The position numbers and the translations under genes were made by a program. This document shows, one piece after another, positions 31,611-40,710 of a stretch of 64,000 nt of DNA. Source of the DNA: Tretioscincus oriximinensis (taxonomy: Eukaryota > Chordata > Lepidosauria > Squamata > Gymnophthalmidae); the NCBI GenBank assembly GCA_022410635.1, contig JAJVDF010000232.1, positions 1,398,815 through 1,462,814 of the forward strand, given 5' to 3'. The notes below the pieces were generated by a model. That model worked only from the letters and a program-made list of their open reading frames with translations. It was not told the origin of the DNA and made no database searches. Position 1 is the first letter of the stretch, and every line of letters starts with the position of its first letter.

Positions 31611-32846
31611 TCCTTCAAGTTTAACTTCTTGGCTGCAGCTTTTCTCCACGTGGCTAGCAGAAAATCATCCCAATTTGCCCATACACTGCCAGAAGAGGAA
31701 ACTTAAGGATCAGCCAAGTTTACTAATAAAACAAAGCTGGAAATATGGTTATACAAGAATGCAAAGTATAAAGCAAATTGCGAAAATTGAACTAACGTGT
31801 TAAAGCTAAAATGAAATAATAAAGGCACAGTAATATCTATAGAAGTTAACTAAATACAATAAAGGCAAACCATACTAGAATAGGTGTGTGAGAGAGAAGC
31901 ACTGAACAGCAGGCAGGCTAAAACCTGTTTTCCATGGAAACTAATGAAGATAACAGCACGTATAAAAGCAGACAGAAGTAAATTTAAGAACCAAATAAAC
32001 ACTAAAAATTACTAAAGCTTCACTGAGCAGCCTAAGAAAGGGAGATTGCCCTCTCCCATGGCCTTGCCAACAGGCAGAAACATTTAGAGTGGTATAAATA
32101 GAAAAGCAGCAGAAATGAAACTTAAACANAATAAACACTAAAGCTACTAAACTTCCATTAACCAGCTAGAAATGGTTACATAGCAAAACTAAGCTACATA
32201 TAAAATAGAAAAGTATGCAGAAATTAAACTAAGAAACAGAAAAACAGATAAAGACAATTTTCTTCGTTTGCTATGCTAGGGAAGCAAGAATGATTATAAA
32301 TCCTCAGCAGTTGGGTTGCTTCTCCAAGGCTGGTACCTGTGGAAAATAAATTGCACTACAAAGAAGTAGAAAAGGAATAAAATAAGGGTTTTTAGCCACT
32401 GTTGCCTGGAAAATACCAATTAGGGCTCTTTTCCCTTTATTAAACATCAGTAGCTGATAGAATTTAAACCAGTCTTAAATAGAAAAAGGATGAGGTAGCA
32501 TTTTTTGGAGAAAAGGAAGGGAAAAAGAACAATAAGCGTTTAAGCTGGAGACAGAGCATATAGACATTTCAGGAAGGAAGGAGTCCCTTTCTTTTGCCTA
32601 AGATGGAGGCTTAAGGCAGGCAAGAAGAAGAACAGAAAATGGCCACTGCTTAGAAATAAAGGAATTTTAACACATGGCTTTCCCAATTAACTTTGGCTTG
32701 GCTAAAGGGAAAAAAGGACAAGGAAAAACAACAGATATGGAGAAAGTATGCAGACATACANATTTAGAGCACATTTAACCTGGCACAGTTTCATAAGGAA
32801 AAGAAATTTCCTTTTTCTCCAGGCAGGCCAGATCTAAAGAGGATGG
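31611..32846. other. ERV interior where pro and pol should be
   Basis: About 1.2 kb separates nucleocapsid from the integrase-like scrap, against the several kb a protease and polymerase need. I find no aspartyl protease DTG or RT YxDD motif on the minus strand. This is a deleted and decayed region. Confidence 0.5.
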
Positions 32847-33003
32847 CATGGTCCTCTGTGGGCAAATGGATGCCATGTGATTGGGATCATTACAAATAAA
32901 ACACTTCCTTTCCCCGGTATCACTCCATATTTTCCTAGTTCCATTTAGCCGGGCTCTGCAGTTTTGCCAGTTATGACCAGGTTTGGAGCAGAACCCACAT
33001 TTA
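32847..33003 (-). pseudogene. ERV gag nucleocapsid, two zinc knuckles
   Basis: The minus frame carries two CX2CX4HX4C knuckles: CGFCSKPGHNWQNC and, about 22 residues on, CFICNDPNHMASIC. They bind genomic RNA during packaging. The frame differs by one phase from the capsid frame, which stops at 33001, so a small indel separates them. Confidence 0.88.
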
Positions 33004-33840
33004 GGAGAGTAGCTGTGTTTGGGTTAACGCTCCAGCAAGCAGATTCATTTTATATGCATGGCTTCCTACACTTTGGCAAGCTTTAATCATATCGACCAGG
33101 CTATAATCATCCCGCCTCAAAACTGCTTCCAAAGCTAGCTTGCAATCATCATTAGCATTCTCATACGCCAGCTTTTTAAGCAGTTCTGCCTGAGCAGTAG
33201 GGTNATCTACCTGACGATAGATAGCTTCTCTTAAAGCATCTATAAACTTCATATAAGCCTCCTCATTGCTCTGTCTTATGGACGAGAAAGACTTAGTGGG
33301 GACCCCATTGTCTGGCACGCATCTCAGGGCTCTGAGTGTGGCCTGACTAATAATGGGGAAAGCCTCTTCTGGGGTACCCAGTTGGTCATTTATAGTAGCA
33401 TACCTCCCTTCCCCATAAAGCCTGCTTAAAGACAAAGCTCGGGTGATTTGGCTGTGCAGCGCAGTCTTGAACTCATAATCCCACATGGAATTTTGGCCGG
33501 GAGTCAAGATTACACGGAATAGGTCCTTCCAGTCTCCAGGGAGCTTACGGTGCACACTCCCCAGAGACTCGATCAGACCCAAAACATAATTGGATCTGAT
33601 TACGCTTTCCTTGACTGCCCTCCCAAGATCCCGGATGGTGGGAAAAGGAAGGGGACTAATCTCTTGAGCTAATGTCCCTTGTCTGGTAACTTCTACGACT
33701 GGGAATGCTAAGGGTCCCCCAAGGGCCCAATCGGTGTCTACTAGATTCTCCCCCCTTTGCGCGGCGTCATAAAAACTTTGCGCCACTATTCCTTTAACGG
33801 ACGCAGCTCTCTCGTCGCTTTCTTCATCCGGAGTGTCCAG
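33001..33840 (-). pseudogene. ERV gag capsid region
   Basis: A 261-codon frame (33786-33001), with the same phase open to about 33838. Numbering from 33786, residues 80-125 look like the helical N-terminal capsid domain. Residues 169-191 contain a major-homology-like region with Q172, E176, F181 and L185. Residues after that form the C-terminal capsid helices. One N at about 33204. Matrix is missing. Confidence 0.82.
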
Positions 33841-33967
33841 GCTTTAAAATTTTGCAGGGGTTTCCCTACCTCTGTCAGGGCACTCCCGTGGGTCCCTGAT
33901 CCTGCCTCCAGATCGCTAACCATAGCGTCCAACCTGTTTACTGGGATTTTTCTTCCCGGGATGTCCC

Positions 33968-34279
33968 GGGTTTCCAGACCACTCACCATCCTTGTAACTC
34001 TCTTTTGTACTTGCTCTAGTTTATCAATGTCCTTTTTAAATTGGGGCCCCCAGAACTGAACACAGTATTCCAAGTGTGGTCGTACCAAAGTACTGTAGAG
34101 AGGAATAATTACTTCACGTGAGTGAGATTCAATGCCTCTCTTGATACATCCCAGGATTGTGTTTGCCTTTTTTGCAGCTGCTTCACACTGTTGACTCATG
34201 CTTAATCTGTGATCTACCAAAACACCCAGGTCCAGCACAGGTGAGAAGGACCTGGGTGTTTTGGTAGATCACAGATTAA
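33968..34279 (-). mobile_element. CR1-C LINE, RT fragment with inverted 5' end
   Basis: The minus-strand frame reads [55 protein letters not shown] in order, then [17 protein letters not shown], where it is cut by ERV gag at 33967. At the other end 34234-34279 is the same CR1 region in reverse orientation. Confidence 0.85.
34202..34279. repeat. Perfect 32-bp inverted repeat
   Basis: The arms 34202-34233 and 34248-34279 are exact reverse complements, with a 14-nt spacer. Both arms are the CR1-C segment encoding LGVLVDHRL. Confidence 0.95.
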
Positions 34280-34450
34280 TCCTACCACTAAGGGAAGCCT
34301 CCAAACCATCTGAACGGTGTGGAAACCCATCAACCCTTCCAGGATACCTGCCCAGGTACAGACAGGTCCCCTCTTTTTTCTCACACCTGAAGAAGTTGCC
34401 TTGCCCTTGGAAGCTCCTGCTGCCTCCCTTTCTCTTGCTAGCCTCTAAAG

Positions 34451-34927
34451 CAGCGGTTCTCAACCTGTGGGTCGCAACCCCGGTGGGGGTCGAACGACCA
34501 AAACACAGGGGTCACCTAAAGCCATATTTCTGATGGCTTTAGCCGCTGAGCCAGGGAGGACGCTCCTGGCTGTCAGCGCTGGCCGCGGCGATCTGTCACA
34601 CGCGATCACGGCCCGCATGCCAACACTCAACATGGTGGCCGCAGCCTTGGTGCCAGCAGTGATGGTTTCAGTGGCTCTGGGCGGCAGGCTGAATATGGCC
34701 CCCTGGTCATAGTAACAGGTGTGTAATAGAAAACAACACAGGGAATAGTAAATAATAGGAAGCATTGATTTGTAGCAATGAGAATACATAATGCATATCA
34801 GGTATTTACATTCCAAATCATAATTGTAGCAAAATTACAGTTTTGAAGTAGCCACCAAAATTGGGGTCAGCGCAACATGAGGGACTGTNTGTCGGGGTCA
34901 CGGCATTAGAAAGGTTAAGAACCACTG
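34451..34927. mobile_element. Non-autonomous hAT element, longer subfamily
   Basis: The ends match the 24.3-kb copy (CAGCGGTTCTCAACC ... AAGAACCACTG). Flanks CTCTAAAG and GTCTAAAG form a 7-of-8 target duplication. Positions 34540-34710 hold a GC- and CpG-rich interior absent from the other copy; the right third (34765-34927) matches it again. Confidence 0.88.
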
Positions 34928-35420
34928 GTCTAAAGTGCTGCAGCAAGACTCCCTTGCTTAAATTCCTGAACTAAGGCAAACAAGACTACTTCTTTGAGTC
35001 TTAAAACGGAGGAGCTACCTTGGGTCTTGGTGTCACCTTGGCCTGTGAGTTTTTTCCTTCCCAAGATCATTTTGCTTATAAAGTATTTGCATTCAGTAAT
35101 TTACATTACATCAATATCAACATCACAGAAGCCTTATCCCACCATTTATTTAACAACCTTCTAGTATCAGTCGATACCTTTTATCCATTGGCAATCGTTT
35201 TACCTAGTCAACTACCACTGAATTTCTCATGTGTGATCCTAAGTTTCGTTTCTTTTTTCATTTTAACAAACCAAATTCCAATTGGTCTACTCTAAAACCA
35301 GCCTGGGATGGACCCACAATTGCTTTACAACCTTGGTTTGTTGTCTGCCTCCCAAGATATCCCTGCCAGTTCTGCTTACCATGTTCAAAATCCAAGCTAT
35401 GAATTGTCCAAACAAGGAGC
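34928..35420. other. Unassigned sequence
   Basis: No gene or repeat was recognised. Confidence 0.4.
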
Positions 35421-35530
35421 ATAAGAACATAAGAAGAGCCATACTGGATCAGGCCACAGCCCATCAAGTCTATTCTGTGTCACACAGAGGCCCACCAGAT
35501 GCACCTGGGCAGTCCAAACAGAGGAGGCTC
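35421..35530 (-). mobile_element. CR1-A LINE, 3' end fragment
   Basis: CATAAGAACATAAGAAGAGCC starts it, and it stops at GCAGTCCAAACAGAGGA. Confidence 0.87.
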
Positions 35531-35626
35531 CAAGGCACATTGAGGGATCCCAGGGAACGGACGCCCTCCTCCTAGCCCTCTTTGTGTCCGAATCTGGGTC
35601 ACATCTCAGTTCAGAAATTGGGAATT

Positions 35627-35683
35627 CATGTGCCAGTGTAGACTATGGCAGGCCCCAGAATAAGGCTCAGGGAGGACAGGACC
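35627..35683. mobile_element. FB element, partial
   Basis: GTGCCAGTGTAGACTATGGC and AGAATAAGGCTCAGGGAGG with terminal GGACAGGACC. The left arm is missing. Confidence 0.55.
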
Positions 35684-35765
35684 CTCACTCGTATTACTAA
35701 AAAGCATCGTGGAGATCGGCCTTTTAAGCAAGGTCAGTAGGGAGTGTCCATCACCACAAATGGAA

Positions 35766-36018
35766 ATGAAGAAGAAGAAGAAGAAGAAGAAGAAGAAGAA
35801 GAAGAAGAAGAAGAAGAAGAAGAAGAAGAAGAAGAAGAAGAAGAAGAAGAAGAAGAAGAAGAANNNNNNNNNNNNNNNNNNNNNNNNNNNNNNNNNNNNN
35901 NNNNNNNNNNNNNNNNNNNNNNNGAAGAAGAAGAAGAAGAAGAAGAAGAAGAAGAAGAAGAAGAAGAAGAAGAAGAAGAAGAAGAAGAAGAAGAAGAAGA
36001 AGAAGAAGAAGAAGAAGA
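35766..36018 (+). repeat. (GAA)n array containing a 60-N assembly gap
   Basis: Perfect GAA units fill 35766-35863 and 35924-36018, with 60 Ns between. True length is unknown. It is the tail of the adjoining minus-strand SINE-II. Confidence 0.98.
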
Positions 36019-36308
36019 ATTGGGATTTTATACCCCACTTTTCTCACCCAAAGGGACTCAAAGCTGCTTACAAGGTTATTTTCTGCCCGAAAGGCTGACA
36101 TTCTACCTTCCCCACCAGGCTATGGTGATTCCCATGTATCTACTTGCAGTCAGCTGCAATTTCTTGCAATTCTTGCTTTTGAATAGCTGGGTTGGCAAGA
36201 GCTACAGGCTAGGAGAAGGAACCCATCCCTCCCCACGTCTGACACTGGGCTTCCAAACCACACCTCTCAAGTGAGAGACGGACACTTAGCCCACTGTGCA
36301 TCGGCCAG
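36019..36308 (-). mobile_element. SINE-II copy
   Basis: TTTTATACCCCACTTTTCTC, TCTACCTTCCCCACCAGGC, GCAATTTCTTGCAATTCTTG, then the head complement CACTTAGCCCACTGTGC. Confidence 0.77.
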
Positions 36309-38095
36309 TCACACACCGGAAGGGCCGCTTCCAAAATGGAGCTGCCCATGTTGGAGCTTTTAGCAGAGCTGAATCCTCTCTCTGACGCTCCANGGCCTGC
36401 ATCCCCTGGCCCCTATGCGGCAGATTCTCCATTGCCTTCTGGCAAACCAGCACAGCTGCTCACTTCCCTGCCACAGCCACAGCCACACAGTGCCCATGAT
36501 GGTTCTGCTTGGCTCAGATTCGTCAGAGCGCCGTGTCATCCCAAGCCCCAGTGGTGGACTGGAAGACAAAGGGGGGCAGCCATTGGATGGGACCATGCAG
36601 GGATGGGGGGGACGGGACACCCATTGAATGGCAGTGCAACAGGAGGGAGCACACAGGGGAGGAAGCTCACCAGCCATGGACCAGCCATCCGCAGCAAACC
36701 AGCCCAGGGTGGGCAGGCAGGTGGGCCCCACTTCATCAGGGGCCTACTTTCGGTTGGGCAACCTGACCAGTCTGCCCATGCCAACTGGGCGGAGCACCGA
36801 CACACCGCCAACCAGCCATGGCAACAGNCTTATTTCCACTAGCGAATATACTAAATGAACTGCAGGTTGTCCAAACCTTCAGAGTGATCCTTGGAAACCT
36901 GCAAGGGATTCTTCTATCGTACAGGAAAGCTGAGACAGCATCAGCCACGTTCCATCGTGAGTCATGCCTGTGGTTCTCACCTCCCCTTTGCCTCCTGGGA
37001 CTTCACTGACTTTGCAGGCCACCGAAAGCCTTACTCCGCTCCGCTTGCTCCCACTGACTCACCTATGCTTGAAGAGAGTTTAAGCTCTTAAATCCCTTAA
37101 TTTCTTACAGGCGACATGAAGCACCTGAAGGGCTTTGTAGTGCTGAGAGCAAAATAAGCTTCCGCAGCCCCTTCTGGTGACTGAATTCAAGATTAAAGGC
37201 CACAAGGTTCAAGCTCAAGGCTGCCTCCGCCACCGCTTGGGGTGGAGGAAACTGCAGGGTTCAAAAGGGCAGCGTTTAAGGCATTCGACTGGCGCCCAAA
37301 TGTGGTCAAGGGATGGAACCCCCACCCAGCCACAAGGCAGCCACCAAGTGGAAGTCATTTGGGGGAAAGGGTGACACGTTGGCCCCTCTGAGGACCCCCC
37401 CCCCCTCCATCCGCATTTTGCAGGACAAGTAAATCACCTCCTACCTCAGCGGGCAAACAGGGCGCTCTGGCTATGCACAAACCTGAGCAGATTTAGTGCA
37501 AATTTGAAAAAGCTGCACCGGAGGAGGCAGTTTTGAGCTTGCAGCCTGGGAAATTAAGGCTTTCTAGTTCACCAGCCAACTCTTGGACACTCCTGGGTTC
37601 CTTACCTCTTTGTCCGTAAGGCCTCATCCCCGCCCTCAAGCTGAAATGTTCGGAAATGCACCTCCGTGGGTTTTGCTGACTGTGCAGAATGTACAGTCAC
37701 CTGGCACTTCAGAAGCTTAGGCACAGCCCTTAAGGAGCCAAAGGGTGGATTTGCAGTCAGCTGGGAGCACAAGTTCGTCCTTTAAGGGAACCCAAGGCAC
37801 TTGATGATGTACTTGGCCAAGTTGGAAACCCCTGTATTGGGGAGGGTGGGGGGGGTTACCTTGCTTTCCCCTTCCCCAAGGCAGAAGCATTCCAGCTCCT
37901 ACCATGAAAGCAGGAAGTCCAATCTCTCTATTCCAGCATTTTTGCGTTCTAGGTGCCAAGATACCATCACCACGTACACAATTAGATGAAGGGTTAGGAT
38001 ATTTGCACTTTCTGCAGGGACATTTCCAGTTCAGGAACGTTTGTGGACAACATAAAATGGAAGGTAACTTTAGGAATGTTTATGGAAAGAAGTGT
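36309..38095. other. Unassigned sequence
   Basis: About 1.8 kb with frames up to 168 codons (36336-36842), overlapped by similar frames on the other strand and rich in G, P, S and H. No domain was recognised and no family repeats were seen. It could be unique DNA. Confidence 0.45.
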
Positions 38096-38312
38096 TGGTT
38101 TTTATCCTTGACTTTTCTTAACCCGAAGGCAAGCAAAGCAGCTTCCACAACCTTCTGTTCTTCCCTTTACAACAGACAACTTGTTTAAGGAGGTGGGGCT
38201 GAGAGCTCCAAGGAACTGTGACCAGCTTCTGGGAATGCAGAATTAATCTGGGAGGCTTCCAGGTAAGAGCCGGACACTTTAATCTCCCACACCAGGCTGT
38301 GGAGCAGTACAG
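38096..38312 (-). mobile_element. SINE-I copy, TTC-type tail region
   Basis: Diverged SINE-I body (GGAGGTGGGGCTGAGAGCTCC, AGGAACTGTGACCAGC) preceded on plus by TTTTTATCCTTGACTTTTC. Confidence 0.62.
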
Positions 38313-38317
38313 CAGCC

Positions 38318-38385
38318 TTGCGTAGTGGTTAGAGTGGCAGGCTTGTATCTGGGCGTCTCCTGGTTCGATTCTGCCCTCCAGTACA
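38318..38385 (+). mobile_element. SINE-I head fragment
   Basis: The tRNA-like head GCGTAGTGGTTAGAGTGGC and B box TCCTGGTTCGATTCTGCC are present; the body is lost. It abuts a minus-strand SINE-I. Confidence 0.55.
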
Positions 38386-39038
38386 ACAGAAGCCAGGGAA
38401 GCCCCTGGCCGTGAGAATGCTGTGGTCCTGCCAGGGCTTTGGCCTATTCCCCAGTCTGAGCGTGAAGGGCCCTCGAAGCTCTTCTGGAGCGACTGACCCT
38501 CCTCCTGGGCCTGGGCTCACCCTCTCTGTCACTGATTGCGCCACCTGGAGGTTTCTGCCACGGGCAGGACATGGGGCCCTTCATGTAGGAGGCGGTGGCT
38601 CAAGTGCCAATCTTTCCGCCTGTGAGCCCTGATGGGACTGACTCTGTGCTACCAGAGGACAGATTGCAGCCACCCCCAACAGCTGACGACAGGGGCTGAG
38701 AGCACGCATGGCTCCTTCAACAAGCTGGGCACTCTGCTTGGCTTCCTCCCTGAGGCTTTTGCATGCTGGCGTTTAAACTCGGCCGTCAAGGTGGGTCCTC
38801 CAGGCAGGTTCCTTAGCAGAAAAAGGGTTCTGTCGACAGGACTGAGCGCAGGTTAAGTATCCTTCCGCCCAGGGCTAGCTGTGATGCAGGAGCTGTAATC
38901 TGCATGGCAGCCCCAATGCTGGAATAATGGCACGAGAATCCCATACACATACGAGATACCCGCCCACCCCAGGCCTCAGTATGAGAGATAAATCTACTCA
39001 TAAGAGTTTCTCCCTCCCCTCGACCCTCCCCCTTTTTG
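38386..39038. other. Unassigned sequence
   Basis: No gene or repeat was recognised. Confidence 0.4.
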
Positions 39039-39216
39039 GTAACATGACTCCCAGTCCCGCCCCCTTTTAGTCACACAACTTTCAGTGCCCCGCACCCCAT
39101 TTCCTGTTCTAGTTCCAGGATGCCATCTTAGCAATGGGCAGGGCCAGATGTCATGTGACCAAAAAGGNAATGGGACTCATATGACCAAAAAGGGCGGGAC
39201 TGGGAAGTCACGTGAC
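39039..39216. repeat. Inverted repeat with about 35-bp arms
   Basis: 39039-39073 (ATGACTCCCAGTCCCGCCC) is complementary, with few mismatches, to 39182-39216 (GGGCGGGACTGGGAAGTCA). A partial third unit lies at 39151-39186. Possibly a small foldback element. Confidence 0.6.
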
Positions 39217-39763
39217 CTAAAAGGCTCCGGGCACNGCTCTTTTAAACGTCTTACCGAAGTGTTTTTTGTGTTCCTTTTAATTTTCTGGGACCTGCGGTAA
39301 AGAGCGGGATACAAATAAATGTTTTTAATCCAAATGAAGCAACTTTAGTGACCGTGGATTTATGGGAAAATTGCAAGGAAATTGCCGCCTGTTAAGCTGA
39401 ACTCCCACATGTTGAAAGGATAAAAGGGAGGAAAGGCAGCTCCAGGAGGCGTTACTGGAAATTCCTGCTGCGTATCTAGATTCTGCCCTACGGTATTTCC
39501 CAGGGCTCTGTAGGTTTCCCATGCTATTTAACACCTACAGTACACAGTAAGCCGCTAGATAAGGCTCTCTGGGATTACAGGCGAAAGGTACCCAGTGTCT
39601 TAGTTCCTTTCCATCCCAACTAAATAAGTGGAAAGTTTTAAAAACTGAATGAGGGTCTGATCCAGATGGGGTGCTGCTCTATGGTCCATCAGCAGCCATT
39701 GCCCACGAACCCATTCGAGCCCCCAAATTGCACCATAAACTATAGTTGCAAAGTTGAACTTTT
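39217..39763. other. Unassigned; L2-like tail near 39290-39330
   Basis: GCGGTAAAGAGCGGGATACA then AATAAATG resembles an L2/SINE-I 3' tail on plus. The rest is unrecognised. Confidence 0.35.
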
Positions 39764-40455
39764 GTTAAGAACATAAGAAGAGCCATGCTGGATCGGGCCA
39801 CAGCCCATCTAGTGCTGCATTTTGTCCNNCACNNAGGCCCACCAGATGCCCCTGGGCAGCCTGAACAGAGGAAAGCAAAATATGCTCCTGTTCATGACTC
39901 CCTGCAAGTGGCCCTTCAGGAGTCCTACCTGTTGCTCCACCCCACAGACAGCATCCAGACATCCATCCTAGTACTCATTTATACCCTTGATGTCCATAAA
40001 CCTGCCTAATCCTGTCTGGAAGCTATCCAAGCTGTTAGCTACCACCACCTCTTCTGGAAGTANATTCCACAGGCCGATAACCTTCTGGGTGAAAAAATAC
40101 TTTCCTTTGTCTGTTCTCACTTTTCTACCCATCAGTTTCAAGCAGGGCCACATGGTCCTAGTGTTGTGTGATAGAGAAAACATATTTTCTCTATTCACCC
40201 TGTCCATCCCATGCAGGATTTTGTATGCTTCAATCAGATCACCTCTCAAACGTCGCCTTTCAAGGCTGAAGAGGCCCAGATGTTGCAGCCTGACTTCGTA
40301 AGGGACCCTTGATCATTTTTGTTGCCCTTTTCTGCACCTTCTCTAGTTCCACAATATCCCTCTTGAGATGTGGTGACCAGAACTGAACACAGGATTCCAA
40401 ATGTGGCCCCACCACAGATTTATAAAGAGGCAAAACAACATTTGCTGACTTGACA
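39764..40455 (-). mobile_element. CR1-A LINE, RT C-terminus plus 3' UTR
   Basis: It starts at the worn octamer end (AAGAACATAAGAAGAGCC). Minus frames read KYFFTQKVIGLWN, AYKILHGMDRVNRENMF and [19 protein letters not shown]. Confidence 0.92.
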
Positions 40456-40710
40456 TGTTGCATTTACCTCATCAGGTTGTTATGTAAACCAGAAAACTTC
40501 ATATTTTAAAGCCAATTATTCAGATTATCAGTTTTCCAGGAAAACCACCGTCAAATTGGCACACAGGGTTATTGCAGCAGGGCTCTGATGTACGGACTGT
40601 TTTGACGAGGAGAGACTGTTGAACTTCCTCTGGGCCAACCAACAAGCGAAACGGCTGAAGGTCACGTGCAGGGAACTCCATTTGCAAGGAGTGGAGAACA
40701 AGTGAAGATT
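40456..40710. other. Unassigned sequence
   Basis: No gene. A CR1-like GGGAACTCCATTTGCAAGGAG lies at about 40673-40693. Confidence 0.35.

Larger units (their letters stand above)
28578..33967 (-). mobile_element. Defective endogenous retrovirus, class-II-like
   Basis: In transcription order (high to low coordinates): a gag capsid region, nucleocapsid with two zinc knuckles, a long degenerate stretch with a possible integrase end, env SU, env TM, polypurine tract and 3' LTR. The 5' LTR, primer-binding site, matrix, protease and most of pol are absent. The upstream edge abuts a CR1-C fragment at 33967/33968. Frameshifts between capsid and nucleocapsid, and between SU and TM, make it incapable of encoding a virus. 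Two zinc knuckles and 6-bp target duplications suit alpha/beta-like retroviruses, while the env TM has a gamma-type cysteine motif. Confidence 0.87.

Noticed and set aside
31611..32846. Possible pol frames inside the ERV
   Set aside because: No protease or RT signature motif is visible and the spacing is too short for an intact pol.
33786..34238. 150-codon frame that could be read as a single gene
   Set aside because: It is a chimera of CR1 RT codons and out-of-phase ERV gag sequence, not a functional product.
35709..36274. Long poly-K, poly-E and poly-L frames
   Set aside because: They are translations of the GAA array and its N gap. The same applies to 58608-59232.
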